Assembly (NCBI RefSeq): GCF_000725125.1
Contig: NZ_JFCB01000001.1
Location: forward strand, 496,001 to 560,000
Direction of reading: 5' to 3'
From: Streptomyces toyocaensis
GTDB taxonomy: Bacteria; Actinomycetota; Actinomycetes; Streptomycetales; Streptomycetaceae
Length of the DNA: 64,000 bases
Made by a program: the position numbers and the translations under genes. Below are positions 9,114-16,022 of this stretch, in pieces. How positions within the stretch are numbered: position 1 is the stretch's first letter; each line of letters starts with the position of its first letter. The notes beneath the pieces were generated by a model. That model ran no database searches. It was not told the origin of the DNA and saw only the letters and a program-made list of their open reading frames with translations.

Positions 9114-10504
9114 TTCCGCAGCAGCCTTCCCGCCCGCTCACGCAGCACCGTGACGGTGTCGGTCGCCGCCTTCTCGGCCCGCACACCGGCCTTGTCGGAC
9201 GTCCCCCCGGCCCAGGCCCCCGCGTGCACGGCGACGGCCTTCTTGCGCACCGTCCGCTCGACGGCGAGCGGCTGCAGCACGAACGCCCCGGCGTCCCAGC
9301 GCAGCAGCCCGACACACGCACCGGATCCGGCGACGGCCTCCGGGGTCAGCGGACCGGCGGCCGGAACCCGGTCCACGTCGACGGCGAGACGCACCCCGGC
9401 CACCAGGAAGACCGGCCCGTCCTCGCCCTCCTCCACCCCGTACCCCTCCAGCAGCACGGGCACGGCGATCCGCGCCGGATGCCGGTCCAGCGGGGCGGTC
9501 GGGGAGGCGACCGCGGTGGGCAGCGCCACCCGCGCGGTGGCGAAGACCTCGGCGGGCTCACCCGTCCTGGCACGGGCGTCGTCCCAGAGGAGATCGCCCT
9601 CCGCCGTCACCGGCATGGCGTCCAGCTCCATGGCACGCCCCTCACTCACGGCGGCCAGCAGGGACAGGCGCGGCCGGAGCAACTGCCACAGCCCCGCCCC
9701 GACGACGCTGTCGGGCTTCGGCGCGGACACACTGGCCCGCACCAGACGCGACGCGCCACCGTCGGCCGGCTCGAACACCGCGTGCACCTGCGCCTGCACG
9801 GCGGTGGCGTGCTCCTGGAGATCCATCCCCAGCGGCAGCAGACGGCCGGTGACGCCGGCGACGGCGGGCGCGGAGACGGCGCCCGGCAGCGTCAGCAGCA
9901 TCGCCCGCGACCACAGGTCGGCCCACCGGCGTACGGGAACCTGCTCCAGGGTCGCTCCGGGACAGGACGCGGCGAGTTCGGCGGCGAACCCGTCGAGCAG
10001 CGCCGCCAGGCGGCGCAGCCCCGGCTCGGGCAGCATCGCGGACACGACGGCCGAGGCTCCCGCGACCAGCTCGTGGTCGATACCGCGCCATCCCGCACGC
10101 GCGAGGTCGCACAGCCAACTGCGGGCGGCCACCAGCAGGTTGACCGCATGCTCCGCACCGCCGGGCGGGGCGGTGCCGATCTCCTCCGGACGAGGCCGCC
10201 CGACGGCCTCCTCGGCCCGCACGACGAGCGCGTCGTGCACGGAACCGAGCAGCGCGGTGCGCGCGGCGGCGAGTGCCACGAAGTGGTCCTCGCCGGCGGC
10301 CCCGGCAGCCGTCTTCTCGGCCGCCTCGGCGACCCGCCCGGCCAGCGGGGACCCGGCGACGGCATCGGCCAGCCCGGCCGGCCCCACGGCCTGGGCGGGC
10401 TGCGGACGGAGCAGCCCGTCCACCAGAACCTCGTCGAAACCGTCCACGGCGGCCAGGGCCTCGTCGAGCCCGTCGACGGCATCGGTCAGCAGATCGGCAC
10501 GCAT
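9110..10504 (-). CDS. Unknown protein in the MoxR/VWA operon
   Basis: I do not recognise a named family. The protein is about 464 residues, alanine/leucine-rich and mostly helical in its first half, with beta-rich segments later (EVFATARVALPTAV, VPVLLEGYGVEEGEDGPVFLVAGVRLAV), and has no signal peptide or TM segment. A longer frame opens at 10534, but ATG at 10504 overlaps the SWIM-gene stop as TGATG and continues MRADLLTDAVDGLDEAL, so I chose it. Its stop overlaps the VWA start. The position between SWIM and VWA genes suggests it is a structural or substrate-binding part of the same complex (inference). Confidence 0.7.
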   Translation of the reverse strand: MRADLLTDAVDGLDEALAAVDGFDEVLVDGLLRPQPAQAVGPAGLADAVAGSPLAGRVAEAAEKTAAGAAGEDHFVALAAARTALLGSVHDALVVRAEEAVGRPRPEEIGTAPPGGAEHAVNLLVAARSWLCDLARAGWRGIDHELVAGASAVVSAMLPEPGLRRLAALLDGFAAELAASCPGATLEQVPVRRWADLWSRAMLLTLPGAVSAPAVAGVTGRLLPLGMDLQEHATAVQAQVHAVFEPADGGASRLVRASVSAPKPDSVVGAGLWQLLRPRLSLLAAVSEGRAMELDAMPVTAEGDLLWDDARARTGEPAEVFATARVALPTAVASPTAPLDRHPARIAVPVLLEGYGVEEGEDGPVFLVAGVRLAVDVDRVPAAGPLTPEAVAGSGACVGLLRWDAGAFVLQPLAVERTVRKKAVAVHAGAWAGGTSDKAGVRAEKAATDTVTVLRERAGRLLRK

Positions 10505-11022
10505 CAGGCCACCGCCCTCGTGCTGGGGAACCACTGCATTTCCGGCAACGGGGCGGTCGTCGGCTCGAATTCGAGATAGGCCAGGTGCCGCAGGAACCGG
10601 CTGAACACCTGGGCCGCGGCCGAACCGTCCCCCTGCGCGGGCCGCGTCGAGACCATGGCACCGGTCACGGTGTTCGCGTCCGCCGCCTCACCGGAGACCT
10701 CCACCTTCAGGTACCGGGCCACGCGCTCGACGCCGTACTGGAGCAGGGCCTCACCGACGAGCGCCCGTATGTGGTTGCAGAACGACCCGCGTGCCCCGCC
10801 GCACGGGCGGTTGTTGTTGGTGCTGCACGCGAACGCGTACGTCCCCGCCTCGACCGACGACACGTACACCCGCCCGATGTCCGAGCCACTGGACACCACC
10901 CCCTGCAACCGCCCGTCGGCCAACTCGACGAACGGCACCTTGGCGAGCTTCCGGGGCCGCGCGGACGGCACCACCCGCGCCGTACTCGACCTCTCCCAGA
11001 CGGACAACGCACCATCTCCCAT
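10504..11022 (-). CDS. SWIM-like zinc-binding protein, first gene of the operon
   Basis: 172 residues. A likely zinc site is formed by C66, C74 and C82-N-H84 in YAFACSTNNNRPCGG...FCNHI. This fits the C-x-H end of a SWIM finger, but the first pair is C-x7-C rather than C-x-C, so the finger is atypical. A beta-rich region precedes it (FVELADGRLQGVVSSGSDIGRVYV). SWIM proteins are common companions of VWA/MoxR operons and may bind nucleic acid or partner protein. The ATG at 11022 has no strong Shine-Dalgarno and a later GTG start cannot be excluded. It leads a string of five genes with overlapping or near-overlapping junctions. Confidence 0.72.
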   Translation of the reverse strand: MGDGALSVWERSSTARVVPSARPRKLAKVPFVELADGRLQGVVSSGSDIGRVYVSSVEAGTYAFACSTNNNRPCGGARGSFCNHIRALVGEALLQYGVERVARYLKVEVSGEAADANTVTGAMVSTRPAQGDGSAAAQVFSRFLRHLAYLEFEPTTAPLPEMQWFPSTRAVA

Positions 11023-11359
11023 GCATGCGAAAGGGGACGCCCTCGCCGGACCGGCGGGACGGGAAGAAATCTATCGACGCCCACTGACAACGCCGTCCGG
11101 ACGCGGACCCGGCCCTCGGGGCGCTCTCGACGCGCGTCGGGACCGGCGCGGGGTGTCCCGCGCCCAGGGGGCCTTGCTCAGCCGAAGGTCCGGCGGACGT
11201 TCTTGTACCGCAGGCGGCAGGCGTGACCCCAGGCCTCGCAAGAGCCGGAGGCGGGGTGGCGAGCTGACCGCCGCTGCTGTGGTGTCCCGTGCGGCGGGGT
11301 GCGGTCCGGTGGCGGCGTCTCAGAAGACGCTGCCGCACAGAGGGTGTCCCGTGCCGGCC
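11023..11359. other. Intergenic region upstream of the five-gene operon
   Basis: 337 bases between two minus-strand units. It must hold the promoter of the SWIM/VWA/MoxR operon, but I see no convincing -35/-10 pair, no strong hairpin and no gene. Confidence 0.5.
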
Positions 11360-12286
11360 TCAGCGGGGGCGGGCCGCCGGCAGGGTGGTGGCGGCTCCCG
11401 ACGGGACCGCGGCGGCCGCTCTGACGACGGCCACGGGGCAGTGGGCCTGGTGGAGCATGGCTTGGCTCACCGACCCGAGGAGGAGGCCGGCGAACCCGCC
11501 GCGGCCTCTGGCACCCACGACGAGCAGCTGTGCGGTGCGGCTGGCGTCGAGGAGTGCTTCACGGGTCCCCCGTCGCACGGTCCGGCGCACGACGTTCACG
11601 TCCGGATGGACGGCCCGCTGGTCGGCGATCGCCTCGGACAGCAGGCACGCCTCACGCTCGGCCAGCGTGCCCGGGGCACCGGCGTACGGCATGGCCGCAT
11701 CGGGCGGTGGGGGCATCGGCGCGTTCCAGGGGGTCCAGGCGTGCAGGGCGAGCAGGTCCGCCCCGCGCAGCGCCGCTTCGGCGAACGCGAACCGGACTGC
11801 TCCGATCCCGGCCGGGGATCCGTCGACGGCCAGCAGGACCGGTCCGGTGGGATCGCCCGGTGCCCGGACCACCAGGACGGGGGAGGCGCCGTGGGCGGCC
11901 AGATGGACCGCGTTCGAGCCCGCCACCAGCCCGGCGAAACCACCGAGACCCCGGGAGCCGACCACCATGAGCTGCGCGGCGAACGACTGGGCGGTGAGCA
12001 CGGTCGGTGTGTGCCCGCCGACCACGGCGGTGGTCACGTTCACCTCCGGTGCCGCTGCTCTCGCGCGGTCCTCGGCCTCGGCCGTCAGACGTTCGACCGT
12101 CATGTGCGGGGTACCGTCGGGCGGGATCTGCACGGATGCGCCCCTCGGCGCGCGCGTCGCGGTCCGGACGCACGCGTGCACCAGATGAAGGTCGACCTCG
12201 CGCAAGCGCGCTTCCTGCGCGGCTGCTTCGACAGCGGCCAGGCTCGAGGCCGAACCGTCGATGCCGGCGATGACCAGGTCACTCAT
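11360..12286 (-). CDS. Tandem universal stress protein (two UspA domains)
   Basis: 308 residues with two UspA domains (about 1-142 and 148-290). Each ends in the ATP-binding loop G-x2-G-x9-G-(S): GSRGLGGFAGLVAGSNAV and GARGRGGFAGLLLGSVSQ. Each begins with I-D-G-S or V-D-G-S, the usual nucleotide-contacting aspartate. Cytosolic stress proteins of this type bind ATP and accumulate on growth arrest or hypoxia. I chose ATG at 12286 rather than GTG at 12289 because AAGG is better spaced for it. It lies just downstream of another Usp-like gene on the same strand and could be cotranscribed. Confidence 0.9.
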   Translation of the reverse strand: MSDLVIAGIDGSASSLAAVEAAAQEARLREVDLHLVHACVRTATRAPRGASVQIPPDGTPHMTVERLTAEAEDRARAAAPEVNVTTAVVGGHTPTVLTAQSFAAQLMVVGSRGLGGFAGLVAGSNAVHLAAHGASPVLVVRAPGDPTGPVLLAVDGSPAGIGAVRFAFAEAALRGADLLALHAWTPWNAPMPPPPDAAMPYAGAPGTLAEREACLLSEAIADQRAVHPDVNVVRRTVRRGTREALLDASRTAQLLVVGARGRGGFAGLLLGSVSQAMLHQAHCPVAVVRAAAAVPSGAATTLPAARPR

Positions 12287-12310
12287 CACGACTGCCCTTC
12301 TCGTGGACCG

Positions 12311-12940
12311 TCACCGAGGTGTCCCGGGAGCGGCCGCGGGCCCAGGGCGGCCGCTCCGGGATCGGTGGCCGGCGGTTCGGCCTGCGGTTCGGCCTGCGGG
12401 CTCGTGACGCCCGGGTGCCACCCGCCGGCCGGGGACGGGGGTGTCCTGCGGGGCCTGCACGTCCCGCAGACGCCGTGCGCCGGGCGGCGTCCGCCCCGTC
12501 AGGGGGACCGGGCTGAGGACGACGTCGGCGCCGGCGCGTACAGCGGCCCGTTCGGCCCGGCCGACGGGCAGGGCCCGGTAGGGGTTGACCCGGGCGGGCA
12601 CGACCAGGGAACCGGTCCGGGTGGGCCCGGCACGGGCGACGACGGGCAGTACGGCGGCGAGGATGGCGTCGGCCTCGGCCTGGACCCGGCGGGCGCGGGC
12701 GTGGTGCAGCACGGCGTTGATGCTGAAGCCGGTGGAGCGGACGACGGCTGCGGCGACGACGGGGCGTCCGGCCCGGGCCAGGTCGGCGGCGCGGGCGGCC
12801 ACCTCCTGATCGGCACGGGAGCCGGTGAACAGCGCCAGGACGCTGCCGTCGGCCCGCGAGGAGAAGCGGTGGAGGTGCACTCGGGCCGGGGCGGGGGCCT
12901 GGGAGGCGGAGGCCGGCGGGGAGGACAGGGGGGTGGTCAT
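12311..12940 (-). CDS. Usp-fold-like hypothetical protein
   Basis: 209 residues from ATG at 12940, which follows AAGGAA at good spacing. The middle (residues 30-150) has alternating hydrophobic strands and helices resembling half a Usp domain (SVLALFTGSRADQEVAARAADLARAG, PVVAAAVV, ADVVLSPV). It lacks the C-terminal G-x2-G nucleotide loop. The last 60 residues are basic and low-complexity ([17 protein letters not shown]), possibly a read-through tail. It lies 24 bases upstream of the tandem Usp gene, so an operon is likely. Function unknown; a stress role is inferred from the neighbour only. Confidence 0.6.
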   Translation of the reverse strand: MTTPLSSPPASASQAPAPARVHLHRFSSRADGSVLALFTGSRADQEVAARAADLARAGRPVVAAAVVRSTGFSINAVLHHARARRVQAEADAILAAVLPVVARAGPTRTGSLVVPARVNPYRALPVGRAERAAVRAGADVVLSPVPLTGRTPPGARRLRDVQAPQDTPVPGRRVAPGRHEPAGRTAGRTAGHRSRSGRPGPAAAPGTPR

Positions 12941-13193
12941 GGCGATTCCTTGCCGTGTGTGCCGTGCGGTGCTGTGCGCTGGGGTGAGGAGGGACGGGTG
13001 GAAGAGGGCGCGGTGGCCGGGCCGCGGCGGATTACGGAGGGAGCCGGGCCCGGCCGCCGGTCCGGGGTTCACATAGGCGCTCACCTCCCTGGGCGGGCGG
13101 GATCCAGTGCGGTGTGACCGGGCTGTGCCGCCGCCCCGGCTGTCATGGGGGGATGTCTTCAGAGTCCCCGGGCCGACTGACGCCCGTCAAGAG

Positions 13194-13232
13194 TTACGCG
13201 AATTATTTTTCGTAAAATAACTTTCGCGAAAA
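13194..13232. promoter_or_regulatory. AT-rich block with three operator-like boxes
   Basis: Within the 346-bp gap before the Usp-type genes lies a sharply AT-rich patch holding TTACGCGAA (13194-13202), TTTTCGTAAAA (13207-13217) and TTTCGCGAAA (13222-13231). All are variants of TT-N-CG-N-(A)AA at 13-15 bp spacing. This looks like tandem repressor or activator sites plus a promoter for the minus-strand Usp genes. Nothing else is seen in 12941-13286. Confidence 0.4.
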
Positions 13233-13286
13233 AATATTAGCCACACTCTCTCTTCCCCGCCGCGGGGTGCTGCGGCCGGGTGCCGG

Positions 13287-14027
13287 TTACGGAAGCACTC
13301 GTCCGCGGGCGCGGAGGTACGCCTCCAACTCAGCGGCCCCGGCCAGCATCGCCCGCCCACGGGCGGACAGCCGGCCGTGCCAGTCGCGCAGCGCCCTCTC
13401 CAGGGGCTCCAGCCCGCCGGCCGTCCGCACCTGCGTGATCAACGGGGCGATCTGCTCCAGCGGATACCCCCCGCGCCTGAGCTGCTGGACCAGCCGCGCG
13501 TCGCGCACGTCGGCCTCGTCGTAGACCCGGTACCCGGTCACCGGGTCACGGCGCGGCCGCACGAGCCCGGCCTGCTCCCACTTGCGCAGCGTCGCCGCCC
13601 GGACACCGAGCTCCGCGGCCAGCGGGCCGATGAACGTACGGCCCGACCGGGGCGGGCCGAGCGCAGGGCCCGTCCGGGGCGAGAGGCCGCGGAGGGCCCT
13701 CTCCACGGCCTGAAGGGTGCGCCGGTCGTCCAGCAGTTGGGCGTGACTCCCGTCGATGAGGCGGAACGCTTCGTCGAGATCGCATCGGTTCACGGCCTGC
13801 ATGACCGCCGTCGCCGTCCGATGGCTGTGGCCGGGCACCAGGGCGAGGAAGGCGCCCAGGGCCCGTTCGTGCAGTGGTGTGTAGACCCGGTAGCCCGTCG
13901 CCGAGCGGTCGGCGGCAGGAAGGATGCCGGCGTCCTCGTAGTTCCTGACCGCCTGCGTGGACAGACCGTGCCGTCGCGCCAGGTCGACCGGCCTGAGCTT
14001 CTCACCGCTTTGAAGGTTGCGCCCCAC
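13287..14027 (-). CDS. MerR-family regulator with two MerR-like HTH domains (TioE-like)
   Basis: 246 residues carrying two MerR-type winged helices. One is near the N terminus (RPVDLARRHGLSTQAVRNYE...ATGYRVY); a second begins about residue 120 (GPLAAELGVRAATLRKWEQAG...VTGYRVYDEADVRDARLV). Each keeps the helix-turn-helix, the R-x-Y/W-E and the G-Y-R-x-Y wing. The doubled layout is seen in the TioE-like regulators of Streptomyces (recognised from memory). The frame is open further upstream, but the proposed GTG at 14027 starts just before the conserved sequence. It is transcribed away from the esterase gene, sharing a 58-bp region with a perfect dyad, so it probably controls that gene and itself. 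Confidence 0.82.
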   Translation of the reverse strand: MGRNLQSGEKLRPVDLARRHGLSTQAVRNYEDAGILPAADRSATGYRVYTPLHERALGAFLALVPGHSHRTATAVMQAVNRCDLDEAFRLIDGSHAQLLDDRRTLQAVERALRGLSPRTGPALGPPRSGRTFIGPLAAELGVRAATLRKWEQAGLVRPRRDPVTGYRVYDEADVRDARLVQQLRRGGYPLEQIAPLITQVRTAGGLEPLERALRDWHGRLSARGRAMLAGAAELEAYLRARGRVLP

Positions 14028-14064
14028 GGGGCCGACGATATCGCGCCCAAGTTTCCACCGGAAG

Positions 14065-14082
14065 TTCAACGATACCGTTGAA
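14065..14082. promoter_or_regulatory. Perfect dyad between MerR regulator and esterase genes
   Basis: TTCAACG-ATAC-CGTTGAA is an 18-bp inverted repeat with 7-bp arms, ending three bases before the esterase ATG. MerR regulators bind dyads of about this size inside a long promoter spacer. The position suggests a very short or absent leader on the esterase mRNA. Confidence 0.55.
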
Positions 14083-14085
14083 TGC

Positions 14086-15291
14086 ATGGCAACCGACCTC
14101 AAAGGCATCGCCCGTTCCGTCGACGCGGCAGCCGTGATGAAGCTGCTTCCGGCCCGCCCACGCGTACTGGCCCTGGGGGAGCCCACCCACGGCGAGGAGA
14201 CGCTGCTCGACCTCCGCAACGCACTCTTCCGGCAGCTCGTCGAGCGGGAGGGGTACCGGACGATCGCACTCGAGACCGACTGCATGGCCGGCCTGATCGT
14301 GGACGCGTACGTCACCTCCGGCACCGGCACCCTGGACGAGGTCATGGAGCACGGCTTCAGCCACGGATGGGGCGCCTCGGCGGCCAACCGCGAACTGGTC
14401 CGCTGGATGCGGGCGTTCAACGGCGACCGCCCGGGACCCGAGCAGGTCCGCTTCTCAGGCATCGACGGCCCCCTGGAGATCACCGGCGCCGCGAGCCCGC
14501 GCCAGTCCCTCACCGCACTCCACGCCTACCTCGCGGCCCACGTCGACACGACGCTGCTCCCCTGCACCGCGGACACCCTCGACCGCCTGTTCGACGCCGA
14601 CGAGCCGTGGACCGACGCGGCCGTGATGACGGACCCGTCCCGGTCCGTGGGCCGGTCGGACGAGGCGCGGCGGCTGCGGCTGCTCGCCGACGACCTGGTG
14701 GCGCTGCTCGACGCGCAGACGCCCCACCTGATCACGGCGACCTCACGGGACGACCGGGACCGGGCGCGCCTGTACGGGCGTACCGCCACCGGCCTGCTGC
14801 GCTACCACTCCTGGATGGCCGACACCTCACCGGCTCGCATGACCCACCTGCTGGCCACGCGGGACGGCATGATGGCCGGCAACCTCCTCGCGCTCGCCGC
14901 GCGGGGCCCCGTACTCGTCCACGCCCACAACAGCCATCTGCAGCGGGACAAGAGCTCGATGCGCATGGGGGACCACCCGCTGCTGGAGTGGTGGAGCGCC
15001 GGCGCACTCGTGAGCGCCCACCTCGGCGAGGAGTACGCCTTCCTCGCCACCGCCCTCGGCACGATCCGGCACCACGGAGTGGACACCCCACCCCCGGACA
15101 CCCTCGAAGGCCTCCTGTTCACCCTCCCGGACGCCGCCTGCCTCATCGCCTCCTCCCGGCTGACCGACACCCTCGGCGACCCGCCTCCCGCCCCCCGGGT
15201 GTCCCCCTACTACGGCTACGCCCCACTCGACCCGGCCCAACTGCCGCGCACGGAAGGGGTGGTGTACGTCAGGGACGTCGCGCGCGGCTAG
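14086..15291 (+). CDS. Erythromycin-esterase-like hydrolase
   Basis: 401 residues of the EreA/ChaN-like superfamily, which open macrolide lactones or act on related esters. Visible motifs: LGEPTHGEE (residues 28-36, the family's Glu/His pair), ALETDCMAGL, SGIDG, and V-L-V-H-A-H-N-S-H with the later essential histidine. ATG at 14086 opens MATDLKGIARS; the upstream extension in the same frame is regulatory DNA. No signal peptide, so it acts inside the cell. It is divergent from the MerR-type regulator and likely induced through the dyad overlapping its promoter. The natural substrate is not known; macrolide inactivation is possible but unproven. Confidence 0.85.
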   Translation: MATDLKGIARSVDAAAVMKLLPARPRVLALGEPTHGEETLLDLRNALFRQLVEREGYRTIALETDCMAGLIVDAYVTSGTGTLDEVMEHGFSHGWGASAANRELVRWMRAFNGDRPGPEQVRFSGIDGPLEITGAASPRQSLTALHAYLAAHVDTTLLPCTADTLDRLFDADEPWTDAAVMTDPSRSVGRSDEARRLRLLADDLVALLDAQTPHLITATSRDDRDRARLYGRTATGLLRYHSWMADTSPARMTHLLATRDGMMAGNLLALAARGPVLVHAHNSHLQRDKSSMRMGDHPLLEWWSAGALVSAHLGEEYAFLATALGTIRHHGVDTPPPDTLEGLLFTLPDAACLIASSRLTDTLGDPPPAPRVSPYYGYAPLDPAQLPRTEGVVYVRDVARG

Positions 15292-15447
15292 GGTCTGTCC
15301 CCGTGACGTCGTGACCGGTTACCGGTAACCCACCTCCCCTCGGAAGGACGTGACGGCGCTGCTGACGCTGCCGACGGGCCCGGGTCCCGTCGTGGTCTGC
15401 GCCGCCGGCGCGCTCGTCACCACGGCGGGCGTCGTCTCGGAGGCGTC

Positions 15448-15858
15448 ATGACCCTGCTCACGGTCTTCGTCGTGCTCGTGGTCGCCCGGGTCGCACTGCG
15501 CGGCCTGCTGGTGCATCCGCTCCTGCCGTGGTGGGTGCGGACAGCGGTGTTCTGGGCGCTGCCGCTCTGCGCCCTCACCTGGGCCGTGATCATGGTGGCG
15601 GACGACCCCGTCCTCTTCCCGGACACGGCCCCCTGCCCCAAGGAGCCGATGCGCGAGGGCATCCTGGGGGACGGGGAGGTCTCGGGCATCTCCACCCCGT
15701 TCCCGCCGCGCGCCTACTGCCAGTGGGAGGACGGCACCGTCTACGACCTCGCGCCCGGGACCACGTTCCTCTTCTGGATCTTCTTCGCCCTGACGGTCGT
15801 ACTGCTCGGGGCGGGACTGTGGCACGCCTTGCGGGACCCGCGGTCGCTCCTGCGCTGA
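15448..15858 (+). CDS. Small integral membrane protein
   Basis: 136 residues with a GGAGG ribosome-binding site before ATG at 15448. Three hydrophobic segments: residues 1-20, about 29-50 (VRTAVFWALPLCALTWAVIM) and about 106-126 (FLFWIFFALTVVLLGAGLW). A soluble loop of about 55 residues holds two cysteines (TAPCPKEPM ... RAYCQWEDG), possibly a disulfide outside the membrane. I do not recognise a family. It precedes the first nuclease-helicase leader repeat on the same strand with no evident terminator. Confidence 0.65.
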   Translation: MTLLTVFVVLVVARVALRGLLVHPLLPWWVRTAVFWALPLCALTWAVIMVADDPVLFPDTAPCPKEPMREGILGDGEVSGISTPFPPRAYCQWEDGTVYDLAPGTTFLFWIFFALTVVLLGAGLWHALRDPRSLLR

Positions 15859-15886
15859 GGCTGGCTTCCGCTCCAGGTCAACTGCA

Positions 15887-16022
15887 CGGTTCCCGGCGAT
15901 GCCAGGTAACCTCGACAACGTCGTCAACGCGGCCCGACGGGCTTCCGCTCCACCCCGGTGGAGCCTCGAAGGACATGCCCCCACCCGCACGAGTCACTTC
16001 GTGCTGCCTGGGGGAAGTCCTT
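15887..16022 (+). promoter_or_regulatory. Structured leader repeat, copy 1, masking start of the first nuclease-helicase
   Basis: This copy contains CGGTTCCCG (15887-15895), GCGGCCCGACGGGCTTCC (15929-15946), a hairpin GCTCCACC/GGTGGAGC (15947-15965) and a three-tier stem: AAGGAC 15969-15974 with GTCCTT 16017-16022, CCCCCA 15978-15983 with TGGGGG 16009-16014, and GCACGA 15987-15992 with TCGTGC 15999-16004. The 3' arms contain the purine-rich Shine-Dalgarno (GGGGGA) and the first two bases of the TTG start. A second copy precedes the paralogous gene at 17971-18115. Confidence 0.65.

Noticed and set aside
6603-10604. Very long plus-strand open frame across the VWA operon
   Set aside because: Same reason: the absence of stops is an artefact of 70%+ GC.
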